A DNA stretch of 64,000 bases from Streptomyces violaceoruber (GTDB lineage Bacteria; Actinomycetota; Actinomycetes; Streptomycetales; Streptomycetaceae), in NCBI RefSeq assembly GCF_033406955.1, contig NZ_CP137734.1, forward strand, positions 1,550,001 through 1,614,000, written 5' to 3'. Both the position numbers and the translations under genes were made by a program. The notes under the pieces are model-generated. The model saw nothing but the letters and a program-made list of their open reading frames with translations, was not told where the DNA came from and did not search any database. Positions 36,888 through 46,524 of this stretch are shown here, piece by piece (positions within the stretch are counted from its first letter, which is position 1; each line of letters opens with the position of its first letter).

Positions 36888-38530
36888 GGCTTGCGGATGC
36901 CGAGACGGTGGCTGAAGACGTTCCTCGGGTCCCACGTCGCCTTGACCCGCTGCAACCGGGGGTAGTTGCCCTTGAAGTACAGCTCGTGCCAGGGGATGCC
37001 CGACCGGTTGAGGGCCGGGTCGGCGAGGTCGGCATCGGCGTAGTTGATGTAGCAGCCGTCGTTGACGCCGCCCGGACGGGGCACGCCGCCGGTGGAGGCG
37101 TAGACGTCCTCGTACGCCTCGCGGATCCACCGCTGGTGCAGCGCGTCGTCGGCCGGGTCGGACCACAGGCTGCAGTAGAGCATCTTCGCGATCGAGTCGC
37201 GTTGTGCGGTGGCGGTGTCGCCCGGAGCCACCTCGTTGATCTTCCCGCCGAAGCCGACGATGGCGATCATTCCGTACGGTCCGGGGTAGTCGTCCCGCGT
37301 CAGCTGCCGGTACACCGCCCGCAGCTGCTCCTCGGGCATGACCTCGCGGACGTACGCCGACTTGGACTTCCAGCGCGGGACGGAGGCCTCGACGAAGCCG
37401 GACCACTCGGTGACCGCGTACAGCCATGGGGCCCGGTAACGGTCGCCGACGTGGTAGGTGACGCCCGTGCCCTCGCTGATGGCGGCCAGGTAGTCGTCGA
37501 GCAGCCGGTCGGCGTCCGGAGCCGCGGCGTCGACCTGCGTGCTCATGCGGAAGTAACCGGCCGCCTTGTGCATGGTCTTGAGCTGGCTGAACAGGAAGCG
37601 GCCGGGCGAGTCCGGCGCGGAGTTGCGCGCGTGCCACTCGGTGAAGTTGCGCAGCAGACGGGTGAAGCTCGCCTCGTCCAGGTCGTCCCAGGACCAGCTG
37701 ACGTCCGACAGCAGCACCTCGGACGGCGCCGCCGGCAGCAGCGTCGAGGGGTCGTCGCCGACGGCGTCCGGGGAACGCAGCCAGTAGCGGGTGATGACGC
37801 CGAAGTTGCCGCCCCCGGCGCCGGTGTGGGCCCACCACAGCTCGCGGTTGGGGTCGTCCTCCTCGCGGGTGGCGACCACCTTGCGCGCCCGGCCCCTCGC
37901 GTCGACGTGGACGACCTCGACGGCGTACAGATGGTCGACGGTCAGTCCGCGCGACCTGGACAGCGCCCCGTAACCACCGCCCGTGATGTGGCCTCCGGCA
38001 CCGACGGTCGGACAGGTGCCGCCGGGCAGCACGACACCCCAGCGCGTGTACAGGGTCCGGTACACCGTGCCCAGCCGAGCGCCCGGTCCGACCGCGAAGG
38101 CCCGCCGTTCGCGGTCGTAGGTGACCGAGTCCATACCGGCCATGTCGATGACGACCCGGACGTCGCGGTTGCCGACGAAGTCCTCGTCGCAGTGACCGCC
38201 GCTGCGGACCGCGATCTTCAGGCCCTTGTCGACGGCCTCCTGGACGGCCCGGACCACCTGGCCGGCGGAGCTGACGACGCGGATGTAGTCGGGGTTGCCG
38301 ACCCATCGCTGGTTGGAGCCCGATATCAGCCCCTGATAGCGCGGGTCGGAGCGCGTGACATGGACCGGGGCCGGCCGGCGCCCTGCCGCGGCCGCTGCGG
38401 GGCCGGGGAGGTCCTCGGGGCCTGCGGCGGGCGCGGCCGTCGCCGGCGGTGCGCCGAGCGCGGGCAGCGCCAGCGCGCCGCCGGACACCGCGGCGCCTTT
38501 CATGAGTTTCCGGCGGGACACCTCGGTCAT
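36884..38530 (-). CDS. scF: Secreted FAD-linked oxidase (BBE/PCMH family) ScF
   Basis: 548-residue flavin oxidase. Residues 1-35 are a twin-arginine signal (SRRKLMKGAA, then a hydrophobic, Ala-rich stretch), so the folded flavoprotein should be exported by Tat. The PCMH FAD domain carries RSGGH with His113 and GGTCPTVGAGGHITGGG with Cys173. These two residues, 60 apart, are the pair used for bicovalent 8-alpha-histidyl/6-S-cysteinyl flavin in berberine-bridge-like enzymes. A berberine-bridge C-terminal segment ends the protein (GCYINYADADL). The ATG at 38530 has a GGAGG site; longer frames to 38644 lack one. Such enzymes oxidise alcohols to ketones or aldehydes or dehydrogenate amines using O2. 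In this pathway oxidation of the retained C5 alcohol, or a later ring oxidation outside the cell, is the likely role (inference). Confidence 0.93.
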   Translation of the reverse strand: MTEVSRRKLMKGAAVSGGALALPALGAPPATAAPAAGPEDLPGPAAAAAGRRPAPVHVTRSDPRYQGLISGSNQRWVGNPDYIRVVSSAGQVVRAVQEAVDKGLKIAVRSGGHCDEDFVGNRDVRVVIDMAGMDSVTYDRERRAFAVGPGARLGTVYRTLYTRWGVVLPGGTCPTVGAGGHITGGGYGALSRSRGLTVDHLYAVEVVHVDARGRARKVVATREEDDPNRELWWAHTGAGGGNFGVITRYWLRSPDAVGDDPSTLLPAAPSEVLLSDVSWSWDDLDEASFTRLLRNFTEWHARNSAPDSPGRFLFSQLKTMHKAAGYFRMSTQVDAAAPDADRLLDDYLAAISEGTGVTYHVGDRYRAPWLYAVTEWSGFVEASVPRWKSKSAYVREVMPEEQLRAVYRQLTRDDYPGPYGMIAIVGFGGKINEVAPGDTATAQRDSIAKMLYCSLWSDPADDALHQRWIREAYEDVYASTGGVPRPGGVNDGCYINYADADLADPALNRSGIPWHELYFKGNYPRLQRVKATWDPRNVFSHRLGIRKP

Positions 38531-38838
38531 GACCGAACCTCCGTGAGAACAAGAGAGAAGGAAATGTGGGCGGAAGTGCCCAGTTCCGACAACGCACGCC
38601 GGACCATTCCAGCCATGTCTCACGAGCCGGTAACCCCGGGGCAACCGCGAACCGGACGGCCCCTTCCGGCACTGGTCCTGCTCCGCCCGGGGGGCGGGTG
38701 ATTACCGCGGGATGGACGGGCGGCTGAATACCGGCCGATACGTTCTGCGCATGACTGTTCCGAACAGGGCGGCGTGAATTCCAACCGTTGGCCGTCGGCG
38801 AGCCCCGATCAGTAGTCGAGTGAGTGAGGAGAATCTTC
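38531..38838. promoter_or_regulatory. Divergent control region between scF and accA1
   Basis: 308 bp without a gene between divergent starts. It contains the accA1 ribosome site GAGGAGA (38826-38832), the scF site GGAGG, and one clear inverted repeat at 38755-38767. No confident -35/-10 pair was recognised. Confidence 0.55.
38755..38767. promoter_or_regulatory. Inverted repeat CTGTTC-C-GAACAG, possible operator
   Basis: Two perfect 6-bp half sites separated by one base, 72 bp upstream of the accA1 start. Position and symmetry suit a regulator site. No regulator can be assigned, and chance occurrence is not excluded. Confidence 0.4.
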
Positions 38839-40611
38839 GTGCGCAAGGTGCTCATCGCCAATCGTGGCGAAATCGCTGTCCGCGTGGCCCGGGCCTGCCG
38901 GGACGCCGGGATCGCGAGCGTGGCCGTCTACGCGGATCCGGACCGGGACGCGTTGCACGTCCGTGCCGCTGATGAGGCGTTCGCCCTGGGTGGTGACACC
39001 CCCGCGACCAGCTATCTGGACATCGCCAAGGTCCTCAAAGCCGCGCGCGAGTCGGGCGCGGACGCCATCCACCCCGGCTACGGATTCCTCTCGGAGAACG
39101 CCGAGTTCGCGCAGGCGGTCCTGGACGCCGGGCTGATCTGGATCGGCCCGACCCCGCACGCCATCCGCGACCTGGGCGACAAGGTCGCCGCCCGCCACAT
39201 CGCCCAGCGGGCCGGCGCCCCCCTGGTCGCCGGCACCCCCGACCCCGTCTCCGGCGCGGACGAGGTCGTCGCCTTCGCCAAGGAGCACGGCCTGCCCATC
39301 GCCATCAAGGCCGCCTTCGGCGGCGGCGGGCGCGGCCTCAAGGTCGCCCGCACCCTCGAAGAGGTGCCGGAGCTGTACGACTCCGCCGTCCGCGAGGCCG
39401 TGGCCGCCTTCGGCCGCGGGGAGTGCTTCGTCGAGCGCTACCTCGACAAGCCCCGCCACGTGGAGACCCAGTGCCTGGCCGACACCCACGGCAACGTGGT
39501 CGTCGTCTCCACCCGCGACTGCTCCCTCCAGCGCCGCCACCAAAAGCTCGTCGAGGAGGCCCCCGCGCCCTTCCTCTCCGACGCCCAGACGGAGCAGCTG
39601 TACTCGTCCTCCAAGGCCATCCTGAAGGAAGCCGGCTACGTCGGCGCCGGCACCGTGGAGTTCCTCGTCGGCATGGACGGCACGATCTCCTTCCTGGAGG
39701 TCAACACCCGCCTCCAGGTCGAGCACCCGGTCACCGAGGAAGTCGCCGGCATCGACCTGGTCCGCGAGATGTTCCGCATCGCCGACGGCGAGGAACTCGG
39801 CTACGACGACCCCGCCCTGCGCGGCCACTCCTTCGAGTTCCGCATCAACGGCGAGGACCCCGGCCGCGGCTTCCTGCCCGCCCCCGGCACCGTCACCCTC
39901 TTCGACGCGCCCACCGGCCCCGGCGTCCGCCTGGACGCCGGCGTCGAGTCCGGCTCCGTCATCGGCCCCGCCTGGGACTCCCTCCTCGCCAAACTGATCG
40001 TCACCGGCCGCACCCGCGCCGAGGCACTCCAGCGCGCGGCCCGCGCCCTGGACGAGTTCACCGTCGAGGGCATGGCCACCGCCATCCCCTTCCACCGCAC
40101 GGTCGTCCGCGACCCGGCCTTCGCCCCCGAACTCACCGGCTCCACGGACCCCTTCACCGTCCACACCCGGTGGATCGAGACGGAGTTCGTCAACGAGATC
40201 AAGCCCTTCACCACGCCCGCCGACACCGAGACGGACGAGGAGTCGGGCCGGGAGACGGTCGTCGTCGAGGTCGGCGGCAAGCGCCTGGAAGTCTCCCTCC
40301 CCTCCAGCCTGGGCATGTCCCTGGCCCGCACCGGCCTGGCCGCCGGGGCCCGCCCCAAGCGCCGCGCGGCCAAGAAGTCCGGCCCCGCCGCCTCGGGCGA
40401 CACCCTCGCCTCCCCGATGCAGGGCACGATCGTCAAGATCGCCGTCGAGGAGGGCCAGGAAGTCCAGGAAGGCGACCTCATCGTCGTACTCGAGGCGATG
40501 AAGATGGAACAGCCCCTCAACGCCCACAGGTCCGGCACCATCAAGGGCCTCACCGCCGAGGTCGGCGCCTCCCTCACCTCCGGCGCCGCCATCTGCGAGA
40601 TCAAGGACTGA
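38839..40611 (+). CDS. accA1: Acyl-CoA carboxylase alpha subunit (biotin carboxylase-BCCP) AccA1
   Basis: 590-residue biotinylated subunit of acetyl/propionyl-CoA carboxylase. The biotin carboxylase part (about 1-450) starts [20 protein letters not shown] and carries the ATP-grasp loop [10 protein letters not shown] and [15 protein letters not shown] linker leads to the BCCP domain with EAMKMEQ, whose Lys555 is the biotinylation site. It charges biotin with CO2 using ATP and bicarbonate; a separate beta subunit, not in this window, transfers it to the acyl-CoA. The GTG at 38839 has GAGGAGA at the right distance. It leads a tight operon with two ferredoxin-oxidoreductase genes (3-nt gap) and is divergent from scF. 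In a PKS that uses only malonyl units it probably boosts malonyl-CoA supply. The same protein family also serves fatty acid synthesis, so it need not be cluster-exclusive. Confidence 0.93.
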   Translation: MRKVLIANRGEIAVRVARACRDAGIASVAVYADPDRDALHVRAADEAFALGGDTPATSYLDIAKVLKAARESGADAIHPGYGFLSENAEFAQAVLDAGLIWIGPTPHAIRDLGDKVAARHIAQRAGAPLVAGTPDPVSGADEVVAFAKEHGLPIAIKAAFGGGGRGLKVARTLEEVPELYDSAVREAVAAFGRGECFVERYLDKPRHVETQCLADTHGNVVVVSTRDCSLQRRHQKLVEEAPAPFLSDAQTEQLYSSSKAILKEAGYVGAGTVEFLVGMDGTISFLEVNTRLQVEHPVTEEVAGIDLVREMFRIADGEELGYDDPALRGHSFEFRINGEDPGRGFLPAPGTVTLFDAPTGPGVRLDAGVESGSVIGPAWDSLLAKLIVTGRTRAEALQRAARALDEFTVEGMATAIPFHRTVVRDPAFAPELTGSTDPFTVHTRWIETEFVNEIKPFTTPADTETDEESGRETVVVEVGGKRLEVSLPSSLGMSLARTGLAAGARPKRRAAKKSGPAASGDTLASPMQGTIVKIAVEEGQEVQEGDLIVVLEAMKMEQPLNAHRSGTIKGLTAEVGASLTSGAAICEIKD

Positions 40612-40614
40612 ACG

Positions 40615-42499
40615 ATGACGACCGCAGACACGATGCCCGTCGGCGACGAGACCGTGAAGGATGTCCGCCGGCTGGACCGGGTGATCATCAGGTTCGCGGG
40701 GGACTCCGGCGACGGGATGCAGCTCACCGGTGACCGTTTCACCTCGGAAACGGCGTCGTTCGGCAATGATCTGTCGACGCTGCCGAACTTCCCGGCCGAG
40801 ATCCGGGCACCCGCGGGCACCCTGCCGGGCGTCTCGTCGTTCCAGCTGCACTTCGCCGACCACGACATCCTCACGCCGGGCGACGCGCCCAACGTGCTGG
40901 TGGCGATGAACCCGGCCGCGTTGAAGGCGAACGTGGGCGACCTGCCGCGCGGCGCGGAGATCATCGTCAACACGGACGAGTTCACCAGGCGGGCGATGCA
41001 GAAGGTCGGCTACGACACCTCTCCGCTGGAGGACGGCTCCCTGGACGGCTACCACCTGCATCCGGTGCCGCTGACCACGCTGACCGTCCAGGCGCTGGGC
41101 GAGTTCGACCTCAGCCGCAAGGAGGCCGAGCGCAGCAAGAACATGTTCGCGCTCGGGTTGCTGTCGTGGATGTATCACCGGCCCACCGAGGGCACGGAGA
41201 AGTTCCTGAGGTCGAAGTTCGCGAAGAAGCCGGAGATCGCGGCGGCGAACATCGCGGCCTACCGTGCGGGCTGGAACTTCGGTGAGACCACGGAGGATTT
41301 CGCGGTCTCCTACGAGGTGGCGCCGGCGGCGACGGCGTTCCCGCCCGGCACCTACCGCAACATCTCCGGGAACCTGGCCCTGGCCTACGGTCTGATCGCC
41401 GCGTCCCGGCGCGCGGATCTGCCGCTGTTTTTGGGCTCGTATCCCATCACTCCGGCGTCCGACATCCTGCACGAGCTGTCGAAGCACAAGAACTTCGGGG
41501 TGCGTACCTTCCAGGCGGAGGACGAGATCGCGGGGATCGGGGCGGCGCTGGGGGCGGCGTTCGGCGGTGCGCTGGCGGTGACCACCACCTCCGGTCCGGG
41601 GGTGGCGCTCAAGAGCGAGACGGTCGGGCTCGCGGTGAGTCTGGAGTTGCCGCTGCTGGTGGTGGACATCCAGCGCGGCGGCCCGTCGACGGGTCTGCCG
41701 ACCAAGACGGAGCAGGCCGACCTGCTGCAGGCGATGTTCGGGCGCAACGGCGAGGCACCGGTTGCGGTCCTCGCCCCGCAGACTGCGGCCGACTGCTTCG
41801 ACGCCGCCCTGGAGGCGGCGCGGATCGCGCTGGCCTACCGGACTCCGGTCTTCCTGCTCTCCGACGGCTATCTCGCCAACGGCTCCGAACCGTGGCGGAT
41901 CCCCGAGCCGGACGAACTGCCGGATCTGACGGTGCAGTTCGCGCAGGGCCCCAACCACACCCTGGACGACGGCAGTGAGGTGTTCTGGCCCTACAAGCGC
42001 GACCCGCACACCCTGGCCCGCCCCTGGGCGGTACCGGGCACCCCCGGGCTCGAGCACCGGATCGGCGGCATCGAGAAACAGGACGGCACCGGGAACATCT
42101 CCTACGACCCGGCCAACCACGACTTCATGGTCCGCACCCGCCAGGCCAAGATCGACGGCATCACCGTCCCCGACCTGGCCGTCGACGACCCGGACGGCGC
42201 ACGGACCCTCGTGCTGGGCTGGGGCTCCACCTACGGGCCGATCACCGCCGCCGTGCGCCGGATCCGCAAGGAGGGCGGCCAGATCGCCCAGGCCCACCTG
42301 CGCCACCTCAACCCCTTCCCGGCCAACCTCGGCGCGGTCCTCGAACGGTACGACAACGTGGTGGTCCCGGAGATGAACCTCGGTCAGCTCGCCACCCTGA
42401 TCCGGGCGAAATACCTGGTCGACACCCAGTCGTACAACCAGGTCAACGGCATGCCGTTCAAGGCGGAACAGCTCGCCACGGTCCTGAAGGAGGCCATCG

Positions 42500-42507
<8 letters not shown>
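40615..42507 (+). CDS. cpkPalpha: 2-oxoacid:ferredoxin oxidoreductase, fused gamma-alpha subunit
   Basis: 630-residue large subunit of a KorAB-type enzyme that oxidatively decarboxylates a 2-oxoacid to acyl-CoA and reduces ferredoxin. Residues about 20-200 are the gamma domain (IIRFAGDSGDGMQLTG). The rest is the pyrimidine-binding alpha part (GSYPITPASDILHELSKH, then FQAEDEIAGIGAALGAA and TTTSGPG). The fused arrangement is normal in actinomycetes. ATG at 40615 comes 3 nt after the accA1 stop, and the 3' end overlaps the beta gene by 8 nt, so stoichiometric translation is likely. Substrate could be 2-oxoglutarate or pyruvate; sequence reading alone does not separate them. Its place in the antibiotic operon suggests a role in acyl-CoA or low-potential electron supply. 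Confidence 0.92.
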
Positions 42508-43552
<1,045 letters not shown>

Positions 43553-43620
43553 AAACCGGCGAGGAGGTTTGTTAATCCCATGTTCCCTGGACCGACCTGT
43601 TTCGAGATCGAGGAGGACAG

Positions 43621-44442
43621 TTGAGCGCCACTTCTGCCCCCGCACCCCAGCACGGCATGACCTGGCTGGGAGCCATCGTGGGGGACGGCTTCACGGAGAC
43701 GTTGCAGGACGGGCTCAGCCGCTCCCGCTTCGGCCGCGCCCGGCAGACCACCGGCACGGCACATCCAGGGCTCCCCGCAGACGGTCGTGACCCAGCGGCC
43801 GGCCCCGTCCGGACGGACCGCGACGGCCGGGACGACCACGTCTGGGCCGAGCGCCGCAGACTGGCGCGCGAGGTCCACGACGATCTGGGCACGGCTCTGT
43901 CCACGGCCGCCCACCACATCGAGCTGCACGCCGCCGAGACCGGCGGGACCCCCCGTCTCGACGCCGCCCGGCACTCACTGCGTGAGGCGATGGCCGTCGC
44001 CCGCAGGCTGACCGGCGAGCTCCAGGCGCAGACCGTACTGCCGCCGCTGGCCCAGGCGGTGGGGGAGTTCGCCGCCACCACCCGTCCCCCGGGGACCGAG
44101 GTCCGCATCAGGACCACCGGAGACGAACGGCTCCTGTCGGACGTCTGCCGCCGTGAACTGTTCCTCGCCGTACGCGAGGCCCTGCACAACGCCTTCCACC
44201 ACGCACACGCCGATCGGGTGACCGTGACCCTGCGCTTCACCCGCCGCTGGGCACACGCCGGCATCGTCGACGACGGCGTCGGGTTCGACGCCGACGCGGT
44301 ACTCGTTCCCGGCCACCGGGCACCGGGTCTGCGCTCGATGACCGACCGCATCGAGGACGTCGGCGGGCGGCTCCTGATAGTGAGCGGCCCCGCCGGCGGC
44401 ACGCACATCGACGTCCATCTCCCACTGCGCCCCCGGAAGTGA
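43621..44442 (+). CDS. orfB: Sensorless NarL-type histidine kinase (OrfB-like)
   Basis: 273-residue soluble histidine kinase. The phosphoacceptor is His86 in LAREVHDDLGTALSTAAHH (HisKA_3). The ATPase domain shows an N-box-like ALHNAFHHAHADRV, the G1 box DDGVGFD and GHRAPGLRSMTDRI with the later G residues. No transmembrane segment, PAS or GAF domain precedes the histidine; residues 1-75 are a low-complexity, polar stretch. The start is TTG at 43621, directly after a GAGGAGGA ribosome site, and no ATG fits. No response regulator lies next to it, so it is an orphan. It may sense through a partner, or act as an anti-sigma-like ATPase. It lies 68 bp after the oxidoreductase operon and converges on the scbC-like gene. 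Confidence 0.85.
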   Translation: MSATSAPAPQHGMTWLGAIVGDGFTETLQDGLSRSRFGRARQTTGTAHPGLPADGRDPAAGPVRTDRDGRDDHVWAERRRLAREVHDDLGTALSTAAHHIELHAAETGGTPRLDAARHSLREAMAVARRLTGELQAQTVLPPLAQAVGEFAATTRPPGTEVRIRTTGDERLLSDVCRRELFLAVREALHNAFHHAHADRVTVTLRFTRRWAHAGIVDDGVGFDADAVLVPGHRAPGLRSMTDRIEDVGGRLLIVSGPAGGTHIDVHLPLRPRK

Positions 44443-44450
44443 GCACCGCA

Positions 44451-44487
44451 CCGCGGACGTGACGCCATGGGAGGGCCACGTCCGCGG
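44451..44487. terminator. Hairpin between convergent kinase and scbC-like genes
   Basis: An 11-bp perfect inverted repeat (CCGCGGACGTG and its complement, 15-nt loop) sits just after the kinase stop. It overlaps the approach to the scbC-like stop, a probable bidirectional terminator. Confidence 0.75.
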
Positions 44488-44492
44488 ACGGA

Positions 44493-45347
44493 TCACCCCT
44501 GGCTTCGGCCGAAGGCTTCCGCGTGGTCCGCCGCCCAGATGCGGAACGGCCTGGCGGGCCGGCCCGTCACTTCCCGCACGGTCGGCACGACCTGCGCCTT
44601 GGCCCCCGCCCGCTGCCGCTCGGCGCTCTCCAGGAACGCGTCGGCGACGGGCCTCGGATACTTCCGGAGCAGCTGCTCGCGCGCCGCCTCCAGCCCCAGC
44701 TCCTCGAAACGCAGTGAGCGCCCCAGCACCTCGGAGAGCCGCGCCGTCTGCTGCCTGGCGGTGATCGCCTCGGGCCCGGACAGCGCGTACGCCCGTCCCT
44801 CGTGACCGGGCCGGGTCAGTGCCCTGACCGCCACTTCCGCGATGTCGCGCGGATCGACGCAGGCAACCGGGGACGTGCCGTACAGCGCGCGGACCACGCC
44901 GTCGGACCGGATGGCGGGCGCCCAGGACAGCGTGTTGGACATGAAGGTCCTGGCCCGCAGGAAGGTCCAGTCGAGCCCGGACTCGCGTACGGCCCGCTCG
45001 TTCTCGCGCTGCCGCCGCGTGATGAAGTCGTCCGCGCCCGGTTCCCCCACCGCGAGCATGGACAGCTTCACCAGGTGCCGGACGCCGGCCTCGCGCGCCG
45101 CCGCCGCGAAACGCTCGTCGTCCGGCTCGGTGGCACTGTTCGTGACGAGGAACGCCGCCCGCACCCCGTTGAGGGCCCGGTCCAGGCCCGGGCGGTCGGC
45201 GTACTCGCCCGCGCAGACCTCGACGTTCGGGCCGGTGACGGTCACCCGTTCCGGCCGCCGGGCGAGGACTCTGACGGGACCGGTCCGGGCCAGCAGGTGG
45301 GCGACCTGACGGCCGACCACACCGGTCACGCCGGTCACAAGAATCAC
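44493..45347 (-). CDS. scbC: NmrA/atypical SDR reductase, probable butenolide reductase ScbC
   Basis: 284-residue Rossmann protein of the atypical SDR/NmrA type. It begins VILVTGVTGVVGRQ (NAD(P)-binding GxxGxxG) and continues like NAD(P)H:quinone or NmrA-like reductases, lacking the classical YxxxK pair. The GTG at 45347 follows an AGAGGAG site; the frame extends upstream without support. It lies downstream of scbA on the same strand, as bprA follows afsA in the A-factor system, where the product reduces the butenolide phosphate. By that analogy it would make the saturated butyrolactone ring. From memory this gene is called scbC in S. coelicolor; the symbol is less certain than the family. 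A 16-bp hairpin separates it from scbA, so it may be transcribed partly on its own. Confidence 0.75.
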   Translation of the reverse strand: MILVTGVTGVVGRQVAHLLARTGPVRVLARRPERVTVTGPNVEVCAGEYADRPGLDRALNGVRAAFLVTNSATEPDDERFAAAAREAGVRHLVKLSMLAVGEPGADDFITRRQRENERAVRESGLDWTFLRARTFMSNTLSWAPAIRSDGVVRALYGTSPVACVDPRDIAEVAVRALTRPGHEGRAYALSGPEAITARQQTARLSEVLGRSLRFEELGLEAAREQLLRKYPRPVADAFLESAERQRAGAKAQVVPTVREVTGRPARPFRIWAADHAEAFGRSQG

Positions 45348-45416
45348 TCGGGGCTCCTCTCGGGCAGCGAGGCAGGGGCGCCTCCGAACATACATATGAG
45401 GGGAAGGGCAGGATCT

Positions 45417-45457
45417 GGCCCCGGGGCGCGAACCGGCGATGTTCGCGCCCCGGGGCC
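45417..45457 (-). terminator. Hairpin just after scbA
   Basis: A 16-bp perfect stem (GGCCCCGGGGCGCGAA with its complement, 9-nt loop) starts 5 nt after the scbA stop. There is no T-run, as is common for Streptomyces terminators. It should limit read-through into the scbC-like gene. Confidence 0.8.
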
Positions 45458-45462
45458 GGTGC

Positions 45463-46407
45463 TCAGCCGGAGAACGCGGGGCCGGACAGCGTGGTGAGGA
45501 AGACGAGGCTGCCGTCCTGATGCCCGGTGACCCGCACGGTGGTCAGCCCCGCCGCCGGACCCGGCCGGACCGTCGCCTGGATCCAGCACGGGCTGTCGAA
45601 CTCCGCGTACCGGACGAACCGGGTGCCGCCGATCGACGGCACGAAGGGCGCCGGACCGGTCACGAGGCACGCCGCCTGCCGTGCCGCCTCGAGCAGCAGC
45701 ATGCCCGGTACGTGGTCGTTGGGGCGCTGGAAGAGGGTCGGGTGACTGGTGTCCACCCGCAGTCGCCACGTGTCCTGCTGCGAACTCGCCGACAGGACCA
45801 CGTCCTCGTCGCGGGTGCGACCGGCGCGCGCCGCGGGCACGGGCGCGGTCCCGGGCACCGATGCGGTGGGAGTCGCGAAGTCGCCGCGCATCCGCCGGTA
45901 GACTTGAGGACTGGTGAAGCGCGTCGTGGCAGTCCCCGTGGCAGCGAGCCGTCCGGCGCGGCGCACGGCCCAGTCCACCTGTCCCTGTACGGGCTGCCCG
46001 CCGCGGAACTTCAGCTGGGAACAGGCCACTTCCACCTCCAGCTCCGCGACCTCGCCCGACACGCCGAGGTGGTCGAGGTGGCAGGTGTAGTCCAGCGTGG
46101 CCATCAGGAAGTGGTAGCCCACCGGCACGCCGTAGCCGGCGTGGAAGACGAGCATCGCCGCCTGACGCAGGGTCTCGGCGATCAGCAGCGGATCGTGTCG
46201 GTCCCCGTGGACCGGTGCGAAGAACGGGTGGTCGTGGGGCAGGACGGCGGTGACCGAGAACCGGTCACCGCCCTTCGGTATCCAGCTGACCGGGAACGCG
46301 TCCTGCACCCTGGTCCGGTGGACAAGCGCCATCGGAACCGGCAATGCGGTTTGTTCGATCGAGTTGGCATCGGACGCAGAATTGATCAAAACTACTGCTT
46401 CGGGCAT
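45463..46407 (-). CDS. scbA: AfsA-family butyrolactone synthase ScbA
   Basis: 314-residue AfsA-type enzyme with two tandem AfsA repeats of hot-dog character. The first is around residues 25-150 (LVHRTRVQDAFPVSW, PHDHPFF) and the second around 190-310 (LVDTSHPTLFQRPNDHVPG by similarity of pattern). Family members condense a beta-ketoacyl thioester with dihydroxyacetone phosphate to start gamma-butyrolactone signal synthesis. The ATG at 46407 is preceded by a G-rich GGGGGGG ribosome site. The gene is divergent from scbR. One of the two ARE-like operators lies inside its first 25 codons and the other upstream, so the receptor can control it directly. The sequence agrees with S. coelicolor ScbA as I remember it, including length. 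Confidence 0.95.
   Translation of the reverse strand: MPEAVVLINSASDANSIEQTALPVPMALVHRTRVQDAFPVSWIPKGGDRFSVTAVLPHDHPFFAPVHGDRHDPLLIAETLRQAAMLVFHAGYGVPVGYHFLMATLDYTCHLDHLGVSGEVAELEVEVACSQLKFRGGQPVQGQVDWAVRRAGRLAATGTATTRFTSPQVYRRMRGDFATPTASVPGTAPVPAARAGRTRDEDVVLSASSQQDTWRLRVDTSHPTLFQRPNDHVPGMLLLEAARQAACLVTGPAPFVPSIGGTRFVRYAEFDSPCWIQATVRPGPAAGLTTVRVTGHQDGSLVFLTTLSGPAFSG
46333..46356. promoter_or_regulatory. ARE-like operator inside the scbA 5' end
   Basis: Right half matches the ARE consensus strongly (TGCGGTTTGTT at 46345-46355); the left half is degenerate. It lies in the scbA coding region, upstream of scbR in scbR orientation, where a receptor site for scbR autorepression is expected. Confidence 0.75.
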
Positions 46408-46461
46408 GGGTCCCCCCCAGGAATCATGTGATGCCGAGCTGTTCTGTATGCGCGAACGTTA

Positions 46462-46485
46462 AGATACAGACTGAGCGGTTTTTTT
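46462..46485. promoter_or_regulatory. ARE operator in the scbA-scbR intergenic region
   Basis: Near-perfect match to the 24-position butyrolactone-receptor consensus: AGATACAGACT followed by GAGCGGTTTTTTT. Only one consensus G is replaced by T. It is 55 bp upstream of scbA and 40 bp upstream of the scbR start. Confidence 0.85.
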
Positions 46486-46524
46486 TCTATCCTTCCCGGG
46501 GGAGACATGAACAAGGAGGCAGGC

